Positions 1 through 4,873 of a DNA stretch of 5,655 nucleotides are shown piece after piece. A program made the position numbers and the translations under genes. Position 1 is the stretch's first letter, and every line of letters begins with the position of its first letter. Location of the stretch: NCBI GenBank assembly GCA_011321895.1, contig DROK01000253.1, positions 1 to 5,655 on the forward strand. The letters are read 5' to 3'. The notes under the pieces were generated by a model. It saw only the letters and a program-made list of their open reading frames with translations, made no database searches and was not told the origin of the DNA. The DNA comes from Thermodesulfatator atlanticus. Its GTDB lineage: Bacteria > Desulfobacterota > Thermodesulfobacteria > Thermodesulfobacteriales > Thermodesulfatatoraceae.

Positions 1-567
1 ATTAGTCACCTTCTTTTCGAGCGCTACGGCCAAGTATTCCGGGAAGGGGAGCTTACCAAAATGCGGGCCTGGCTGGTCAATGAGGAGCGGCTGGCCCGGG
101 TGGCGGAAAGGCTGGGCCTGCCTGAACTGATCCTTTTAGGGGAGGGAGAGAAGCGCACCCAGGGGCACAAGAAATTTTCCATCCTGGCGGGGACCTTGGA
201 GGCCCTCCTGGCCGCCATTTACCTAGACCTGGGCTATGAGCAGGTCTTTAAGTTCATCAAAAGGACTTTTAGCCGCCTTTTGCCCCACGCCCCCAAGGGC
301 CTCATCTCTGATTACAAGACGGTGCTCCAGGAATATACCCAGGGGCTTTTCAGGCAGGCCCCGGTCTATGAGATCATAAAAGAGGCCGGCCCCGAACACG
401 CCAAGGTTTTTTGGGCCGTGGTAAGATTGGGTAAGGAAGAATTGGCCCGGGGTAAAGGGCGGTCCAAAAAGGCAGCCGAGCAGGAAGCCGCCCGTAAGGC
501 CCTTAAAATTTTGGAGGAAAAGTATGGAAAAATTGACCAACAACCACCAAAAGCCAGAAGCCGGTGA
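1..567 (+). CDS. rnc: Ribonuclease III, 5'-truncated by window edge
   Basis: RNase III cuts double-stranded RNA, including the rRNA precursor stems and structured mRNAs, in the cytoplasm. The reading frame is open from base 1, so the N-terminus, including the ExxFLGD signature, lies outside the window; 188 residues are visible. In window numbering, residues about 15-35 carry the EGELTKMRAxLV block of the nuclease domain and 61-73 the SILAxxxEALLAA block. From about residue 107 a complete double-stranded RNA-binding domain follows (DYKTVLQEY, then YEI near 123, and the GRSKKAAEQEAARKAL helix at the end). In the SILAxxxEAL block the usual ADxxEA reads AGTLEA. Gly64 therefore replaces the metal-binding Asp (Asp114 in E. 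coli), while the catalytic Glu (Glu67, E. coli Glu117) is kept. The last 44 nt overlap era, and the rnc-era order is widespread. Identity is certain; full catalytic activity is not. Confidence 0.96.
   Translation: MSHLLFERYGQVFREGELTKMRAWLVNEERLARVAERLGLPELILLGEGEKRTQGHKKFSILAGTLEALLAAIYLDLGYEQVFKFIKRTFSRLLPHAPKGLISDYKTVLQEYTQGLFRQAPVYEIIKEAGPEHAKVFWAVVRLGKEELARGKGRSKKAAEQEAARKALKILEEKYGKIDQQPPKARSR
513..517 (+). promoter_or_regulatory. Ribosome binding site of era (inside rnc)
   Basis: GGAGG lies 6 nt before the ATG at 524, inside the end of rnc. It fixes the era start and implies that era is translated from the rnc transcript, with overlap-mediated coupling likely. Confidence 0.8.
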
Positions 568-1462
568 AGAGAAATTTCGTTCGGGTTTCGTGGCCCTGAT
601 CGGGCTTCCCAACGTGGGCAAATCCACCCTGCTGAACCAGCTTTTGGGCTACAAGGTGGCTATCACCACCCCGAAACCCCAGACCACCCGTTTTCAGGTG
701 CGAGGGGTCTTGACCGGGGAAAACTACCAGATTGTCTTCGTTGATACCCCGGGCATACACGACGCCAAAGACCTTTTTAATAAGTTAATGGTAGAACACG
801 CCTTAAAGGCCATTGAAGAGGTCGACAGTATCGTCTTTATCGTCGACGTGACCAACCGTAACCCTCAGGCGGAAGAAAAGATCCTGGAAATCTTAAGGCG
901 GGCTGGCAAACCCGTGGTGCTGGCCCTCAACAAAATAGACTTGATAAAAAAGGGCGAGCTCTTACCCATGATGGACTTTTTTTCCCGGGTTTTCCCCTTT
1001 AAGGCCATTGTTCCCATTTCGGCCCTGGAAAGGGATGGGCTTGACGAACTGGTAAAAGAAATCGTAGCCACGCTTCCTGAGGGCCCCATGTATTACGACC
1101 CGGAAACCCTTACGGATCAGCCCCAAAGGCTCCTGGCCGCTGAGATCATCCGGGAAAAGATCTTTATGTTGACCAGGCAAGAGGTCCCCTACGCCACGGC
1201 GGTGGTGGTGGAGGAATTTCACGAGGATCCCGAAAGAGACCTCATCCGTATCCAGGCCACCATCTACGTGGAAAAAGACTCGCAAAAAGGCATCCTTATC
1301 GGCCGGGGTGGGCAAATGCTCAAAAAGGTGGGCACCCTGGCGCGAGAAGAACTGGAGTTTCTCTTCGGCAAGCGGGTCCACCTGGAGCTGTGGGTAAAGG
1401 TGCTTAAAGGGTGGCGCAAGGAAGAAAGGCTTTTGCGCCGGGTAGGGTTTCCGGTGGTGTGA
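524..1462 (+). CDS. era: GTPase Era, ribosome assembly factor
   Basis: Era is an essential GTPase that binds the 3' end of 16S rRNA and helps 30S maturation, acting in the cytoplasm and at the membrane. The protein is 312 residues, near the usual size of about 300. It has all the G motifs: G1 GLPNVGKST (27-35), a TPKPQTTR switch I (49-56), G3 DTPG (74-77), G4 NKID (136-139) and G5 SA (166-167). A C-terminal KH domain follows, with its RNA-binding GRGG loop at 260-263 and a typical end (LWVKVLKGWR). The ATG at 524 has a good Shine-Dalgarno and leaves a 20-residue polar N-terminal extension before the G domain, slightly longer than in E. coli. It overlaps rnc by 44 nt. No promoter of its own is evident, so it is probably cotranscribed with rnc. 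Confidence 0.98.
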   Translation: MEKLTNNHQKPEAGEEKFRSGFVALIGLPNVGKSTLLNQLLGYKVAITTPKPQTTRFQVRGVLTGENYQIVFVDTPGIHDAKDLFNKLMVEHALKAIEEVDSIVFIVDVTNRNPQAEEKILEILRRAGKPVVLALNKIDLIKKGELLPMMDFFSRVFPFKAIVPISALERDGLDELVKEIVATLPEGPMYYDPETLTDQPQRLLAAEIIREKIFMLTRQEVPYATAVVVEEFHEDPERDLIRIQATIYVEKDSQKGILIGRGGQMLKKVGTLAREELEFLFGKRVHLELWVKVLKGWRKEERLLRRVGFPVV

Positions 1463-1463
1463 C

Positions 1464-1471
1464 TTTTGTGC
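1464..1471 (+). repeat. TTTTGTGC octamer, copy 1 (after era)
   Basis: TTTTGTGC starts just after the era stop codon. The same octamer is found as GCACAAAA at 1537-1544 and as TTTTGTGC at 2508-2515; reading both strands by eye, no copy was found inside a gene. Copy 1 lies about 94 bp upstream of the start point predicted from the sigma-54-like site, a reasonable distance for an activator site, and in RNA it could pair with the inverted copy at 1537. Function is unproven. Confidence 0.35.
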
Positions 1472-1534
1472 AACAGTGTTTCGCTTAGTCCATACCGGCT
1501 CTTGGCTTTTTCCTTGTTTTTCTTGGGTTACAGC

Positions 1535-1550
1535 TGGCACAAAATGTGCA
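1535..1550 (+). promoter_or_regulatory. Sigma-54-type promoter candidate before lpxC
   Basis: TGGCACAAAATGTGCA matches the -24/-12 consensus TGGCAC-R-N4-TTGCW in all but one specified base (GTGCA instead of TTGCA). The invariant GG (1536-1537) and GC (1548-1549) are exactly 10 bp apart, and the base before the element is C, as preferred. The predicted start point is near 1561, about 6 nt before the lpxC ATG. The same bases form a palindrome, GCACA-AAA-TGTGC (1537-1549), so the site could instead be an operator for a dimeric regulator. No comparably good sigma-70 promoter was seen in the 104-nt gap. Confidence 0.5.
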
Positions 1551-1566
1551 TTAGAAAAGTAATGTC

Positions 1567-2472
1567 ATGGAACTTTTTCAGCACACGCTTGCCAAGAAGG
1601 TAGATATCGAAGGGGAAGGGGTCCTCTCCGGGGCGCAGATCCGGGTGGAGTTTTGTCCGGCCCCGCCCAACCACGGGATCGTCTTTGAGCGGGCGGATCT
1701 TCCCTCTCCTGTGCGTATTCCGGTGCGGCCGGAAAACGTGAAGGCCGTTTCCGGGGCTTCGGTTTTAGTCAAAGGCGGGGTGGAGATCTATTACGTGGAA
1801 CACCTCCTGGCCGCCTTAAACGGCCTGGCGGTGGATAACCTTCTGGTACGGGTCTTCGGTGGGGAGATTCCCCTTTTTGACGGCTCGGCCAAACCCTTCG
1901 TCGAGGCCATTCTGCGGGCCGGACGCAAGCCTCTATGGTCCCTCAGGCGTTATATCCGCCTGGAAGAAGAAATAGTGGTCAGCGAAGGTCAGGCCCGGGT
2001 GTGCCTGCGACCCGCAGAAGGTTTAAAACTGCGTTATCTCATCGATTTTCCGCACCCCTCCATCGGCAAGCAGGAATTTTCTTTGGAACTCTCTCAGGAA
2101 AGGTTCCTTTCCGAGGTCTCTTTTGCGCGGACCTTTGCCTTCCTGAAAGACATCCTTCCCCTGCGCAAGGCCGGCATCCTTAAGGGAGGGAGCCTGGAGT
2201 CAGCCCTGGTGCTGGATGATAAACAGGTGCTCAACCCTGACGGTTTGAAAAAGCCCAACGAATTTGTGCGCCATAAGGTGTTAGACCTCCTTGGCGACCT
2301 TTACCTTTTAGGGGCTCCTTTGCTGGCCGAAGTCGAGGCCCGTTACGCCACCCACCGTCTTCATATCAAAGCCGTCAAGGCCGTGCTTAGAAACCTTTAC
2401 GCCTGGCGGTGGTATCCCTCTCCGGCGAGGGCCCCGCTGGCGGTTTTTTCCCTGCCAGCCTACGCCGCTTAA
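1567..2472 (+). CDS. lpxC: UDP-3-O-acyl-N-acetylglucosamine deacetylase
   Basis: LpxC is the zinc amidase that removes the N-acetyl group from UDP-3-O-acyl-GlcNAc, the committed step of lipid A synthesis in the cytoplasm. The protein is 301 residues, against 305 in E. coli, and aligns from the first residues. The zinc ligands are present as His79 (in VEHL), His236 and Asp240 (in RHKVLD). The general base Glu78 and the catalytic His263 (in ATHRLH) are also in place, as are the ARTFAF loop (E. coli ARTFGF), EIPLFDGSA and NPDGL. One deviation is that the early GxGLHTG motif reads GEGVLSG, with Leu20 in place of His. The ATG at 1567 has only a weak purine stretch upstream, and a nearby ATG at 1562 is out of frame. 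Its presence indicates a lipopolysaccharide-type outer membrane. It stands alone here, not in an lpx cluster, between era and cinA. Confidence 0.97.
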   Translation: MELFQHTLAKKVDIEGEGVLSGAQIRVEFCPAPPNHGIVFERADLPSPVRIPVRPENVKAVSGASVLVKGGVEIYYVEHLLAALNGLAVDNLLVRVFGGEIPLFDGSAKPFVEAILRAGRKPLWSLRRYIRLEEEIVVSEGQARVCLRPAEGLKLRYLIDFPHPSIGKQEFSLELSQERFLSEVSFARTFAFLKDILPLRKAGILKGGSLESALVLDDKQVLNPDGLKKPNEFVRHKVLDLLGDLYLLGAPLLAEVEARYATHRLHIKAVKAVLRNLYAWRWYPSPARAPLAVFSLPAYAA

Positions 2473-2491
2473 ACAAGTCCCGGCCCCAAAT

Positions 2492-2519
2492 TTGACCAGA
2501 CTTTTCGTTTTGTGCTAAT
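2492..2519 (+). promoter_or_regulatory. Sigma-70 promoter candidate of cinA, near-leaderless
   Basis: The -35 box is TTGACC (2492-2497), followed by a 16-bp spacer and the -10 box GCTAAT (2514-2519). A TG at 2511-2512 is in the extended -10 position. Initiation about 7 nt downstream would fall near 2526, leaving only a few bases before the cinA ATG at 2529. This agrees with the absence of any Shine-Dalgarno sequence. The promoter is moderate by sequence and untested. Confidence 0.45.
2508..2515 (+). repeat. TTTTGTGC octamer, copy 3 (before cinA)
   Basis: This is the third copy of the octamer also found at 1464-1471 and, inverted, at 1537-1544. Here it overlaps the spacer and the first bases of the proposed -10 box of cinA, so a protein bound here would interfere with that promoter. 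It may also be chance sequence in a T-rich gap. Confidence 0.3.
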
Positions 2520-2528
2520 TTTTGTTTA

Positions 2529-3803
2529 ATGCAGGGGGCCATTTTAGCCGTTGGAAACGAGCTTATTCGCGGCCAGGTATTCAATACCACCAGCTTCTGG
2601 GCGGCACGGGAACTGCTAGCCTGCGGCTACACCATAAAAGAGATCCTTACCGTTCCTGACGAAAAAGACCTCATTATAAAAAGGCTCAAAGAATTTTTAG
2701 AAGCTTATAATTTTTGTCTGGTAAGCGGGGGGCTTGGTCCTACCACCGACGATATCACCAACGAGGCCGTGGCCGCGGCCCTTGGTCGTCCCCTGGTCGT
2801 CAATGAGGAGATGGTACGGCGCATCAAAGAGCGGGAGCAGGCCCTGAATATTCCGCATAACCCTTTACGTCTCAGGATGGCAGAGTTGCCCGAAGGGGCC
2901 GTTTTGCTCACCAACGAACGGGCGATGGCCGGTTATTACCTCAAAATCGGCGAAAAAATCCTCTTTTGTCTCCCCGGGGTTCCCCAGGAATTCAGGCATC
3001 TTTTAAAGACCAGGGTCCTTGCCTTGCTTGAGGATTTTTTGCCCCCCTCAGAGGTTATTCGGCACCGGCTTTTTAAATTTTTTGGTTTGCGGGAGGCAGA
3101 CATCAATTTAAAGCTCAAGGAAATCGAAGATGCCTTTCCAGAAGTTTCTTTGGGCTATTACCCGGTTTTGCCAGAGATTCACGTCTCGGTGCTGGTCAAG
3201 GCCGCAAACGAACAAAAAGCAGACGAGATCTTTTCTTTGGTGCGGGAACGCCTGGAAAGAGAGTTTGGGGTTTATATCTTTGGCTACGATGACGATCTCC
3301 TGGAAGCGGTAATAGGCCGCCTCTTACTCGAGCGTCACGAAACTCTGGCAGTAGCCGAATCCTGCACCGGCGGGCTTATTGCCTCCCGGATTACCCGTAT
3401 TCCCGGCAGCTCCGCCTATTTTGAGCGGGGGGTGGTGACCTATTCCAACCAGGCCAAAAAGGAGATTTTGGGTGTCCCTGAAGAGGCACTCCAAAAATAC
3501 GGTGCCGTGAGTGAGCCGGTGGCGCTTGCGATGGCCGAAGGGGTACGGCGGCTGGCCCGCACCGACTACGGCCTTTCCGTTACCGGAATAGCAGGGCCCA
3601 CGGGAGGTAGCCCGGAAAAACCGGTGGGGACGGTATGGATTGGTTTTTCCTGCAAGGAAGGGACGGTGGCCCGTTGTTTCTTATTCCCTGGCGACCGCCA
3701 TATGGTTCAGGCTTACGCGGCGGAGACCGCCCTTGATTGGCTGAGGCGCTATTTACGTTATGGCACGCTTGTTCCTCGCTATCAGTTTACCTGCCGAGGT
3801 TAA
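2529..3803 (+). CDS. cinA: CinA: MoCF-like domain plus NMN amidohydrolase (PncC) domain
   Basis: CinA-family proteins join an N-terminal molybdopterin-binding (MoaB/MogA-like) fold domain, with ADP-ribose pyrophosphatase activity in studied members, to a C-terminal PncC domain that deamidates nicotinamide mononucleotide in NAD recycling. Here the 424 residues show the N-domain start AILAVGNELIRGQ, its GGLGPTTDD loop (67-75), a linker region, and the C-domain motifs AESCTGG (276-282), VVTYSNQAK and TGIAGPTGG (352-360). Length is typical for the two-domain form (about 410-430). The ATG at 2529 is the first possible start after an in-frame stop at 2493-2495, and it matches the family N-terminus. 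It has no Shine-Dalgarno. The last 14 codons overlap thpR. In some bacteria cinA is part of a competence- or damage-induced operon with recA, but nothing here shows that regulation. Confidence 0.96.
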   Translation: MQGAILAVGNELIRGQVFNTTSFWAARELLACGYTIKEILTVPDEKDLIIKRLKEFLEAYNFCLVSGGLGPTTDDITNEAVAAALGRPLVVNEEMVRRIKEREQALNIPHNPLRLRMAELPEGAVLLTNERAMAGYYLKIGEKILFCLPGVPQEFRHLLKTRVLALLEDFLPPSEVIRHRLFKFFGLREADINLKLKEIEDAFPEVSLGYYPVLPEIHVSVLVKAANEQKADEIFSLVRERLEREFGVYIFGYDDDLLEAVIGRLLLERHETLAVAESCTGGLIASRITRIPGSSAYFERGVVTYSNQAKKEILGVPEEALQKYGAVSEPVALAMAEGVRRLARTDYGLSVTGIAGPTGGSPEKPVGTVWIGFSCKEGTVARCFLFPGDRHMVQAYAAETALDWLRRYLRYGTLVPRYQFTCRG

Positions 3804-4338
3804 AGAAAAGCTGGCCGAACTGCAAAATAAGCTGGCGGCTTCAGGGGCCGGGGTACGCTGGGTACGCCCCGAGGGCATCCATCTCACCCTTAAATTCTTG
3901 GGAAACGTCCCGGAAAGCCGCATCCCGGAAATAGTTTCGGTCGTGCAGGAGGTGGTCCGAAAAAACGCCCCGGCGGTAATTCGGCTCGGGGTAAAAGGGG
4001 TGGGGACCTTCCCTCCCCGGGGGACGCCGCGGGTGGTATGGGCTGGTCTCACCGGTGATCTGGTGGCCCTGGCCCGGTTACAACAGGCACTGGAAGCGGC
4101 CCTGGCCCGCCTGGGTTTTGCCCCGGAGAAACGCCCCTTTGTGCCTCACCTCACCTTGGGACGGGTAAAATCAGCCAAAAACAAAAAAGCCCTCTTGCAA
4201 TCGGTAGATAGATATCGGGAAGAAGAATTTGTCCCTGCCCAAGCGATAGCAATCAAAGAATTGGTCCTTTACCAAAGCACCTTGCACCCCGAAGGTGCCA
4301 TCTATACCCCCCTCAGGCAATTTCCCTTTAAACAGTAA
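3760..4338 (+). CDS. thpR: RNA 2',3'-cyclic phosphodiesterase (2H family, LigT-like)
   Basis: This is a 192-residue member of the 2H phosphoesterase superfamily, the bacterial LigT/ThpR group, which hydrolyses RNA 2',3'-cyclic phosphates to 2'-phosphomonoesters. Both catalytic HxTx motifs are present, HLTL at 41-44 and HLTL at 130-133, in the expected two-lobed arrangement. The N-terminus (MARLFLAISLP) and the RWVRPEGIHLTLKFLG block are typical, and the length matches the family (about 180-190). The ATG lies inside cinA, giving a 44-nt overlap. The nearest purine run (GAGG, 3743-3746) is too far away to be a good ribosome site, so translation is probably coupled to cinA. cinA-thpR adjacency is conserved in several phyla, often followed by recA; here a new promoter begins immediately after the stop codon. 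The cellular role of the family is still poorly defined. Confidence 0.95.
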   Translation: MARLFLAISLPAEVKEKLAELQNKLAASGAGVRWVRPEGIHLTLKFLGNVPESRIPEIVSVVQEVVRKNAPAVIRLGVKGVGTFPPRGTPRVVWAGLTGDLVALARLQQALEAALARLGFAPEKRPFVPHLTLGRVKSAKNKKALLQSVDRYREEEFVPAQAIAIKELVLYQSTLHPEGAIYTPLRQFPFKQ

Positions 4339-4366
4339 TTGACACTCAGTTTCAAGAACTTAAAAT
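4339..4366 (+). promoter_or_regulatory. Strong sigma-70 promoter of the DUF5320/zinc-ribbon/CDF operon
   Basis: A perfect -35 box TTGACA (4339-4344) begins at the base after the thpR stop codon. A 16-bp spacer leads to the -10 box TAAAAT (4361-4366, 5 of 6 consensus). The start point should be near 4373, giving a leader of about 25 nt that contains the AGGAGG ribosome site. This is the best promoter in the window and marks the start of a new transcription unit. Confidence 0.7.
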
Positions 4367-4378
4367 TAGAATTGAAAC
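4349..4378 (+). promoter_or_regulatory. Inverted repeat (operator candidate) bracketing the -10 box
   Basis: GTTTCAA (4349-4355) and TTGAAAC (4372-4378) form a perfect 7-bp inverted repeat with a 16-bp gap; the arm centres are 23 bp apart, about two helical turns. One arm lies in the promoter spacer and the other on the expected start point. A dimeric repressor bound here would block the promoter. No regulator gene is in the window, and the sequence is AT-rich, so chance cannot be excluded. Confidence 0.4.
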
Positions 4379-4386
4379 CAGCAACG

Positions 4387-4392
4387 AGGAGG
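4387..4392 (+). promoter_or_regulatory. Consensus ribosome binding site
   Basis: AGGAGG, 5 nt before the ATG at 4398, is the strongest Shine-Dalgarno in the window and sets the start of the small Gly/Arg-rich gene. Together with the promoter it suggests high expression. Confidence 0.8.
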
Positions 4393-4397
4393 AGATT

Positions 4398-4694
4398 ATG
4401 CCTGGACTCAATGGTACCGGACCTTTTGGGGAAGGGCCCAGGACTGGCCGGGGTTTGGGTCTTTGTGGTGGATTTAGACGCCGCATAAGGGAGCGTCTCG
4501 GATGGGGGCGTGGTTTTGGCCGGGGCCGTGGCAGACGAGGCTGGTGGTGCCGTTTCGGCCGGGGTTGGGGCCGCGGTTTTGGCTGGCGCTGGCGGGCCGG
4601 TTTGGCTGAAGAGGACCGAAAGGCCCTCCTGGAAGAGGAGGCCAAGGCCCTGCGGGAGAGGCTTAAAGAGATAGAAGAAGAGCTGCGCGCTTAA
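4398..4694 (+). CDS. DUF5320-like small Gly/Arg/Trp-rich protein with C-terminal coiled coil
   Basis: The protein is 98 residues in three parts. Residues 1-23 follow the N-terminal pattern I recall for DUF5320 proteins (MPGxxGTGPxGxGPxTGRG, then a Cys). Residues 25-68 are a low-complexity, strongly basic Gly/Arg/Trp/Phe segment in which WGRGFG occurs twice (36-41 and 57-62). Residues 69-98 form a charged helix (EEEAKALRERLKEIEEEL) likely to make a coiled coil. Cys23 and Cys51 are the only cysteines. DUF5320 genes are often found in anaerobes near NifX/NifB-like iron-sulfur or Fe-Mo cofactor proteins and P-loop ATPases of the Mrp type; none of these is visible here. No function is established. 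The middle segment resembles RNA-binding RGG-type sequence, but this could be composition only. It is first in an operon with a zinc ribbon and a metal transporter. Confidence 0.8.
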   Translation: MPGLNGTGPFGEGPRTGRGLGLCGGFRRRIRERLGWGRGFGRGRGRRGWWCRFGRGWGRGFGWRWRAGLAEEDRKALLEEEAKALRERLKEIEEELRA

Positions 4695-4873
4695 TGGGTG
4701 TTTACCGGGAATTCAAGTGCTTTGCCTGCGGGCACGAATGGAAGGTCCCTTACGGGACAGGCAGGGTTATGGTGTGTCCCAGGTGTGGCAGTTTCAAAAT
4801 TAAACGGATGAATCCCGGACCGCCCTCCGGTAGAATGGGGTGGCGGTGGAGGTTAAAAAAGATCAGACTATAA
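4694..4873 (+). CDS. 59-aa zinc-ribbon protein (CxxC-x15-CxxC)
   Basis: This small reading frame starts at the ATG in TAATG, where the A is shared with the stop codon of the preceding gene, a 1-nt overlap that indicates translational coupling. It encodes 59 residues. Cys9/Cys12 (CFACG) and Cys28/Cys31 (CPRCG) form a rubredoxin-knuckle zinc ribbon, with WKVPYGTGR between the knuckles. After residue 34 comes a short basic tail with Gly, Pro and Trp (GPPSGRMGWRWR, then KK). Both knuckles with conserved Gly, and the continuous coding style, make it a real gene despite its size. I recall similar ribbon proteins next to DUF5320 genes in anaerobes. It may bind zinc or iron structurally or act as a small adaptor; the function is unknown. 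Its last 34 nt overlap the longest start of the next gene. Confidence 0.82.
   Translation: MGVYREFKCFACGHEWKVPYGTGRVMVCPRCGSFKIKRMNPGPPSGRMGWRWRLKKIRL
4819..4847 (+). other. GC-rich hairpin over the start of the CDF transporter
   Basis: ACCGCC (4819-4824) pairs with GGCGGT (4842-4847). After one mismatch there are three further pairs inward (T-G, C-G, C-G) and a 9-nt loop. Both candidate GTG starts of the transporter (4840 and 4846) lie in the 3' arm, so the hairpin could hide them unless a ribosome translating the zinc-ribbon gene opens it. Confidence 0.35.

Noticed and set aside
524..567. Identical 44-nt overlaps at rnc/era and at cinA/thpR (3760-3803)
   Set aside because: The two overlap sequences differ and involve unrelated genes; equal length looks like coincidence.
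223..627. 134-codon open frame on the - strand opposite rnc and era
   Set aside because: It is fully antisense to two certain genes, shows no recognisable domain, and ignores gene boundaries; it is a shadow of the coding bias.
1502..1534. Sigma-70 promoter before lpxC using TTGGCT or TTGGGT as -35
   Set aside because: No acceptable -10 box occurs at 16-18 bp from either; the sigma-54-like site fits far better.
962..1540. 192-codon open frame on the - strand opposite era
   Set aside because: It is antisense to the conserved era C-terminus with no family resemblance, and is explained by era codon use.
1935..2183. 82-codon + strand open frame inside lpxC
   Set aside because: It lies in an alternative frame within the conserved lpxC core, with no motif or ribosome site.
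2436..2459. Hairpin GCTGGC...GCCAGC near the end of lpxC, as a terminator
   Set aside because: The stem lies inside the coding region, the T run is in the loop rather than after the stem, and the bases following it are not T-rich.
4352..4645. 97-codon Pro/Arg-rich open frame on the - strand
   Set aside because: It is the antisense image of the Gly/Arg-rich gene; Gly and Arg codons read backward give Pro and Arg-rich protein. The + strand has the promoter, ribosome site and family N-terminus.
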